From Bacteroides sp. UBA939 (GTDB lineage Bacteria; Bacteroidota; Bacteroidia; Bacteroidales; Bacteroidaceae): a stretch of 10,308 bases of DNA. Every line of letters begins with the position of its first letter. Positions within the stretch are counted from its first letter, which is position 1. The stretch lies in NCBI RefSeq assembly GCF_002293435.1, contig NZ_DBDF01000209.1, positions 6,314 through 16,621 on the forward strand. Direction: 5' to 3'. The position numbers were made by a program, and so were the translations under genes. The notes beneath the pieces were generated by a model, which worked only from the letters and a program-made list of their open reading frames with translations, did no database searches and was not told where the DNA came from. This document shows positions 5,527-10,308 of the stretch, one piece after another.

Positions 5527-8298
5527 TCATCGCAGCTTCTCCCGCAGGAACTGCCCTGTATAACTTGCCTCACACTTTGCCACTTCCTCCGGAGTACCTG
5601 TCGCTACGATATTTCCACCTTTATCGCCTCCTTCCGGCCCAAGGTCTATCACATAATCGGCGCATTTGATAATATCCAGGTTATGCTCAATGATAACGAT
5701 GGAATGTCCTCGAAGTATCAAGGCGTCGAATGCTTCCAGTAGTTTGCGGATATCGTGAAAGTGTAGTCCTGTAGTAGGTTCGTCGAAGATGAACAGGGTA
5801 GGGTCGGCCTTCTCTTGACTGAGGTAGTAAGCCAGCTTCACACGTTGGTTTTCACCACCGGATAGCGTAGACGAGGATTGTCCCAACTTAATATACCCTA
5901 ATCCTACTTCTTGTAATGGGGTGAGTTTCTTTACAATTCTCTTCTGTCCGTACTTGGTGAAAAATTCAATGGCTTGGTTTACGGTCATTTCCAGCACATC
6001 ATAGATGTTGGCTTCGTGGAACTTCACTTCCAGCGTATCCGCTTTAAAACGTTTACCGTGGCATGATTCACATTCCAGTACAAGGTCGGCCATGAATTGC
6101 ATTTCGACAGTGATAGTACCTTCACCTTTACATTCTTCGCAACGTCCGCCTTCGCTGTTAAACGAAAAGTGGCCTGCGGTGTATCCCATTTGTCGGGCAA
6201 GCGGTTGCTCTGCCCACAATTTACGGATTTCGTCATAAGCCTTGAGGTATGTAACCGGATTGGAGCGGGATGATTTACCGATAGGGTTCTGATCTACGAA
6301 CTCTACATTACGCAAATTGCGCAAGTCGCCGCCGATGGAAAGAAATTCGCCCGGGCGATCGCTGCATTCATCCACTTCACGTTTCAGGGCACGGAAGAAG
6401 ATATCGCGCACCAACGTACTTTTTCCCGAACCGCTGACGCCGGTTACCACTGTCATTACGTTGAGCGGAAACCGTACATTTATTCCTTTCAGGTTATTCT
6501 CGCGGGCGCCGGTCAGTTCTATGTAGTTATTCCACGGGCGGCGGTGTTCCGGAACAGGGATTTCTTCTTCACCCAGCAGATAGCGTACGGTGTAGCTATC
6601 ACTGCCCGGTCGTAGATCTTTCATGTCTCCTTCGTACACCACTTGTCCCCCCAAGCGTCCGGCTTTCGGGCCAATATCAATGATGTAATCTGCCGCCCGG
6701 ATTATTTCTTCATCATGTTCTACAACGACAACTGTATTTCCTAATTGCTGCAACTGTCGCAATACGTGTATCAGCTTGTCCGTATCGCGGCTGTGTAGTC
6801 CGATACTTGGTTCGTCGAGAATATATAGTGAGCCGACAAGACTGCTGCCCAACGATGTTGCCAAGTTAATACGTTGGCTTTCACCGCCGGAGAGTGAGTT
6901 GCTGGTGCGGTTCAGAGTGAGATATCCCAATCCCACGTCAATGAGGAACCGGGTGCGGTTGTTGATTTCCGTAAGAATGCGCCGGGCAATGTCGGCGTCA
7001 TGCTTGTCTAATTTCAGTTGGTCGAAGAATATTTGCAGTTCTATAACAGGCAAATCTACAAGCTCTGAAATATTGCGTCCGCCTACCCGTACGTAACCGG
7101 CTTCGGGCTTCAGGCGCGTGCCGTGACATTTGGGACAAAGCGTCTTGCCGCGATAACGGGCCAGCATCACGCGGTATTGTATCTTGTGCTGGTTTTCCTG
7201 CACCATGCTGAAGAAGGCGTTGATGCCTTTAAAGTAACGTGTACCTTCCCATAGCATCCGGCGTTGTTCATTTGTCAACTCATAGTAGGGCGTAAAGATA
7301 GGAAAGCCTGCCTTTTCTGCGCCACGTATCAGCATGTCTTTCCATTCGCTCATCACTTCGCCGCGCCAACACATCACTGCACCGTCGTAAATGGACAGCG
7401 AACGGTTGGGTATTACTAAATGTTCGTCAATACCGATTACTTTGCCGAAACCTTCGCATTGGGGGCAGGCGCCGATAGGGGAGTTGAATGAAAACATCAG
7501 GTCGTTCGGTTCCTCGAATGTGATACCGTCAGCTTCAAATTTGGTACTGAAACGGTACAGGCTGCTACTTCCGTCGGGTTGGTAGAAGCGCAACAGGCAA
7601 GCGCCGTCTCCTTCATACATGGCAGTTTCTGCGGAGTCGGTCAGCCGGCTGATTGCATCTTTCTCTTTTGATGCCACCATGCGGTCTACCAACAGGAAAA
7701 CCGTGTCTTCCTTTTTGGGTTGGTAATCATCTATGCGCACCATCTCTCCGTTCACTTCCAGGCGGTTGAAACCCTGCTTCATGTCAATGTCCAGTTGTTG
7801 TTGCAACGTGCGGTTTTCGCGTAAGAGTATCGGAGCCAGTACGGTATATCTGGTTCCTTCGGGATAATCCAGCATACAGTTTACCATATCATCCGTAGAG
7901 TGTTTCTTTACTTCTACTCCGCTGACGGGGCTGAACGTTCGCCCGATGCGGGCATAGAGTAGGCGCAGATATTCGTAAATCTCGGTAGAGGTGCCGACGG
8001 TGGAGCGTGGATTGCGGCTGTTCACTTTCTGTTCAATGGCAATTGCAGGCGGAATCCCTTTGATAAAGTCACATTCAGGCTTACTCATACGTCCCAGAAA
8101 CTGGCGGGCATAACTGCTCAGGCTTTCCACATAACGGCGTTGTCCTTCCGCATACAGCGTGTCGAATGCCAGAGATGATTTACCTGAACCGGACAGTCCG
8201 GTGATAACGACAAGTTTGTTCCGGGGAATTTCTACATCTATATTTTTCAGGTTGTTGACGCGTGCGCCTTTGATGAGTATAGAATTGTTCTGGGTCAT
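5527..8298 (-). CDS. uvrA: UvrA, excinuclease ABC ATPase subunit
   Basis: A 923-residue protein, close to the usual UvrA length (E. coli about 940). UvrA dimers with UvrB find bulky DNA lesions for nucleotide excision repair. Two ABC ATPase modules are complete: Walker A GLSGSGKSS (34-42) and GVSGSGKST (620-628), signatures LSGGESQ (469-475) and LSGGENQ (812-818), Walker B ending in DEP (495-497 and 839-841), and H-loop histidines H528 and H872. The C-terminal zinc finger is intact (C720, C723, C743, C746 with 19 residues between pairs). The N-terminal zinc finger keeps only its second pair (C278, C281); the positions of the first pair are F254 and D257. A CPKC motif at 388-391 is a separate conserved element. 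The start at 8298 follows a perfect -7 box by about 30 bases. The gene stands alone, divergent from a GHL10 gene. Confidence 0.97.
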   Translation of the reverse strand: MTQNNSILIKGARVNNLKNIDVEIPRNKLVVITGLSGSGKSSLAFDTLYAEGQRRYVESLSSYARQFLGRMSKPECDFIKGIPPAIAIEQKVNSRNPRSTVGTSTEIYEYLRLLYARIGRTFSPVSGVEVKKHSTDDMVNCMLDYPEGTRYTVLAPILLRENRTLQQQLDIDMKQGFNRLEVNGEMVRIDDYQPKKEDTVFLLVDRMVASKEKDAISRLTDSAETAMYEGDGACLLRFYQPDGSSSLYRFSTKFEADGITFEEPNDLMFSFNSPIGACPQCEGFGKVIGIDEHLVIPNRSLSIYDGAVMCWRGEVMSEWKDMLIRGAEKAGFPIFTPYYELTNEQRRMLWEGTRYFKGINAFFSMVQENQHKIQYRVMLARYRGKTLCPKCHGTRLKPEAGYVRVGGRNISELVDLPVIELQIFFDQLKLDKHDADIARRILTEINNRTRFLIDVGLGYLTLNRTSNSLSGGESQRINLATSLGSSLVGSLYILDEPSIGLHSRDTDKLIHVLRQLQQLGNTVVVVEHDEEIIRAADYIIDIGPKAGRLGGQVVYEGDMKDLRPGSDSYTVRYLLGEEEIPVPEHRRPWNNYIELTGARENNLKGINVRFPLNVMTVVTGVSGSGKSTLVRDIFFRALKREVDECSDRPGEFLSIGGDLRNLRNVEFVDQNPIGKSSRSNPVTYLKAYDEIRKLWAEQPLARQMGYTAGHFSFNSEGGRCEECKGEGTITVEMQFMADLVLECESCHGKRFKADTLEVKFHEANIYDVLEMTVNQAIEFFTKYGQKRIVKKLTPLQEVGLGYIKLGQSSSTLSGGENQRVKLAYYLSQEKADPTLFIFDEPTTGLHFHDIRKLLEAFDALILRGHSIVIIEHNLDIIKCADYVIDLGPEGGDKGGNIVATGTPEEVAKCEASYTGQFLREKLR

Positions 8299-8304
8299 AA
8301 TCAG

Positions 8305-8351
8305 AGTTCAAGATATTTTTTGAACTGCAAAGATAGTCACTACAGTTCAAA
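8305..8351. promoter_or_regulatory. Three TTGAACT/AGTTCAA half-sites around the uvrA promoter
   Basis: TTTGAACTG (8319-8327) and CAGTTCAAA (8343-8351) are perfect 9-base inverted arms flanking the uvrA -7 box. A third half-site, AGTTCAA (8305-8311), pairs with TTGAACT (8320-8326). This arrangement suits binding of a dimeric regulator that blocks or activates uvrA; its identity is unknown. Confidence 0.5.
8328..8335 (-). promoter_or_regulatory. -7 box of the uvrA promoter
   Basis: The minus strand reads TATCTTTG, a perfect TAnnTTTG match, placing the transcript start near 8320 and the leader at about 20 bases. No clear TTTG is present 19-21 bases upstream, so the -33 region is weak and the promoter may depend on an activator or be low in strength. 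Confidence 0.6.
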
Positions 8352-8424
8352 TATGTATAATGATTGGCAGGTTAAGATTTGTTATACTTTTAAATAGAAG
8401 CCTGTGTACGAGGTAGAAAAGTAG

Positions 8425-8432
8425 TATTTTTG
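8425..8432 (+). promoter_or_regulatory. Candidate -7 box for the 8551-10056 gene
   Basis: TATTTTTG matches TAnnTTTG. It would give a leader of roughly 110 bases before the ATG at 8551. There is no good -33 box, and I see no recognisable riboswitch in the leader. Confidence 0.35.
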
Positions 8433-8550
8433 TGGGCATTTTTAACAGAACGGCTCTGTGCTATATCTCAGACGAAAAATGCTTTTATGATAATCAGTCG
8501 TTAGTAATATATAGTAATCATCATCTTTTTAAGATTAATAGGATTTAGTT

Positions 8551-10056
8551 ATGAAAGTAAAAACCCTTTTATGCGTATGTGCTCTACTCTTTTCGTTAAG
8601 TGTAGCTGCGCAATTCCAGCCGGATAGGTATCCTAAACGTGAATTTCGTGCGGCGTGGATACAGTCTGTCAATGGGCAATTCAGCGGAATTCCTACGGAG
8701 AAGTTGAAACAAACTCTGATTGAGCAGTTAAATTCTTTGCAGGCGGCAGGTATTAATGCCATCATTTTCCAGGTACGTCCCGAAGCTGATGCCTTGTATG
8801 CTTCCCAACTGGAACCTTGGAGCCGATTTCTTACCGGTGTGCAAGGGCAAGTTCCTGAGCCTTACTGGGATCCTATGCTGTTTATGATTGAAGAATGTCA
8901 CAAGCGTGCAATGGAATTCCATGCCTGGATTAATCCGTATCGCGTAAAGACCTCACTAAAGAATGAGTTGGACCCGAATCATGTGTATAATATCCATCCC
9001 GAATGGTTTGTGACTTATGGCGACCAGATGTATTTCAACCCTGCCTTACCGGAGAGCCGCCGTCACATTTGCATGGTGATAACCGACATCCTTTCCCGTT
9101 ATGATGTGGATGCCATTCACATGGACGATTATTTCTATCCCTATCCTGTTAAGGGAACGGATTTTCCTGATGATGCCAATTTTGCCCGTTACGGCAGCGG
9201 ATTTTTAAATAAGGGAGATTGGCGGCGTAACAATGTCAATGTACTGATTAAACAGATACATGAAACGGTACGTAAGTTGAAGCCCTGGGTTAAATTCGGT
9301 GTTTCTCCGTTCGGTATCTATCGTAATGAGAAGAATGACCCCTTGGGCAGTAAAACTAATGGCTTGCAAAACTATGACGACCTTTATGCCGACGTTCTTT
9401 TATGGGCTCGTGAGGGTTGGATAGATTATAATATTCCTCAGTTATACTGGCAAATCGGGCATCCGGTGGCTGATTATGAGACTTTGGTGAATTGGTGGGC
9501 GAAGAATACAGAAAACCGTCCTCTATTCATCGGGCATTCTGTGATGAATACAGTGCGGAATGTTGATCCGCAAAATCCTTCCATAAACCAGTTACCCCGT
9601 AAGATGGAGTTGCAACGTTCATACCAGACAATCGGAGGAAGTTGCCAATGGCCTGCCAGCGCCGTGATAGAGAATGCCGGGAATTATCGTGATGCACTGA
9701 TTGCGGAATATCACAAATATCCTGCCTTGCCTCCTGTATTCGACTTTATGGATAATGAAGCGCCGGATAAGGTGCGCAAAGTGAAACCTATGTGGAATGC
9801 TGATGGTTATTTCCTGTTTTGGACCGCTCCAAAGTATAAGAATGAAATGAATCGTGCGGTGCAATATGTGGTCTACCGTTTCGGGGCTGATGAAGAGGTC
9901 AATATCGGTGACCCGTCACATATCGTGGCTATCACGCGTGATGTTTTCTGTAAGTTGCCGTATGAGAATGGGAAAACTAAATACCGCTATGTCGTGACAG
10001 CGCTCGACCGTCTGCATAATGAATCAAAAGCCGTATCGAAGAAAGTGAAGTTATAA
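8551..10056 (+). CDS. Secreted GHL10-family glycoside hydrolase-like protein, second paralogue
   Basis: A 501-residue protein with a signal peptide (MKVKTLLCVCALLFSLSVAA, probably cut at SVAA-QF) and no convincing lipobox despite cysteines at 8 and 10. Residues about 29-395 are a GHL10 TIM barrel: FRAAW (32-36), AIIFQVRPEADALY (70-83), IEECHKRAMEFHAW (113-126), DVDAIHMDDYFYPYP (185-199) with probable catalytic acids, and KFGVSPFGIY (248-257). DDYFYP is the form typical of Bacillus YngK, unlike DYLRYP in the paralogue at 1500-3002. Residues about 400-501 form an Fn3-like domain. The protein likely works in the periplasm or at the surface on glycan; E. coli DigH of this family acts on peptide-free peptidoglycan strands, but the substrate here is unproved. 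The gene is monocistronic, and it is divergent from uvrA with a 252-base gap. Confidence 0.9.
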   Translation: MKVKTLLCVCALLFSLSVAAQFQPDRYPKREFRAAWIQSVNGQFSGIPTEKLKQTLIEQLNSLQAAGINAIIFQVRPEADALYASQLEPWSRFLTGVQGQVPEPYWDPMLFMIEECHKRAMEFHAWINPYRVKTSLKNELDPNHVYNIHPEWFVTYGDQMYFNPALPESRRHICMVITDILSRYDVDAIHMDDYFYPYPVKGTDFPDDANFARYGSGFLNKGDWRRNNVNVLIKQIHETVRKLKPWVKFGVSPFGIYRNEKNDPLGSKTNGLQNYDDLYADVLLWAREGWIDYNIPQLYWQIGHPVADYETLVNWWAKNTENRPLFIGHSVMNTVRNVDPQNPSINQLPRKMELQRSYQTIGGSCQWPASAVIENAGNYRDALIAEYHKYPALPPVFDFMDNEAPDKVRKVKPMWNADGYFLFWTAPKYKNEMNRAVQYVVYRFGADEEVNIGDPSHIVAITRDVFCKLPYENGKTKYRYVVTALDRLHNESKAVSKKVKL

Positions 10057-10071
10057 GGTTCATTAGCCTGA

Positions 10072-10121
10072 ATTATTCATACTGTAGTAGTTAAAGGGGT
10101 TTAGCTTGCAGTATGAATAAT
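10072..10121 (+). terminator. Inverted repeat after the second GHL10 gene
   Basis: ATTATTCATACTG (10072-10084) and CAGTATGAATAAT (10109-10121) are perfect 13-base inverted arms separated by 24 bases. The repeat begins 16 bases after the stop codon. It could end transcription or protect the 3' end, but the large loop and lack of a T-tract make a classical intrinsic terminator uncertain. Confidence 0.5.
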
Positions 10122-10308
10122 GCAGAATAAGAATTTGCGGAAATATCTAAATGACAGTGGATGGTTGTTATTTGTATTCATTATGATAGCATTATCCCGC
10201 TTTTTATAACATGCCTTGATTTGTAAATTCATCTTTTAGTGTACGTGATGAATAAATAAAGAATAATGATGCATTATTCATGCGCATTATTGTATATTTA
10301 CAAGCTAT
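10122..10308. other. AT-rich gene-free end of the window
   Basis: No open frame of note and no perfect TAnnTTTG box on either strand. The stretch ends with overlapping small palindromes: GAATAATG/CATTATTC at 10261-10279 and ATGAATAA/TTATTCAT at 10248-10281. It is probably the upstream region of a gene beyond the window. Confidence 0.5.

Overview
The window looks like a stretch of a Bacteroides-type (order Bacteroidales) chromosome. The evidence is the promoter grammar, with -7 boxes matching TAnnTTTG and in the best case a TTTG -33 box 20 bp upstream. Start codons also lack obvious Shine-Dalgarno sequences, and the proteins (CstA short form, two secreted GHL10 proteins, a UvrA lacking half of its first zinc finger) have a Bacteroidetes character. 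I cannot name the species.

Layout from left to right: a promoter and an unrecognised ATP-grasp-like cytosolic protein (176-1441, +); a convergent secreted GHL10 glycosidase-like protein with a C-terminal Fn3-like domain (1500-3002, -); divergently from it, a short-form CstA carbon-starvation/nutrient transporter (3137-4567, +) coupled by a one-base overlap to a 77-residue two-helix membrane protein (4567-4800, +); a small outer-membrane beta-barrel protein (4918-5403, +); a convergent uvrA excision-repair gene (5527-8298, -); and a second, diverged GHL10 protein (8551-10056, +). About 250 bp of AT-rich, gene-free sequence closes the window.

Most genes are ordinary chromosomal functions, and I see no defence system, CRISPR array, tRNA, rRNA, insertion sequence or integrase. 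Only cstA and the 77-residue gene look like a true operon. The two GHL10 genes share an architecture but are on opposite strands far apart, and probably act in the periplasm on glycan. The more unusual content is in the intergenic DNA: a direct repeat at both ends of the first gene's transcription unit, a 27-nt alternating pyrimidine-purine tract before the porin-like gene, a 21-bp perfect inverted repeat plus degenerate ~23-nt units between the OMP gene and uvrA, and palindromes sitting inside the likely cstA and uvrA promoters.
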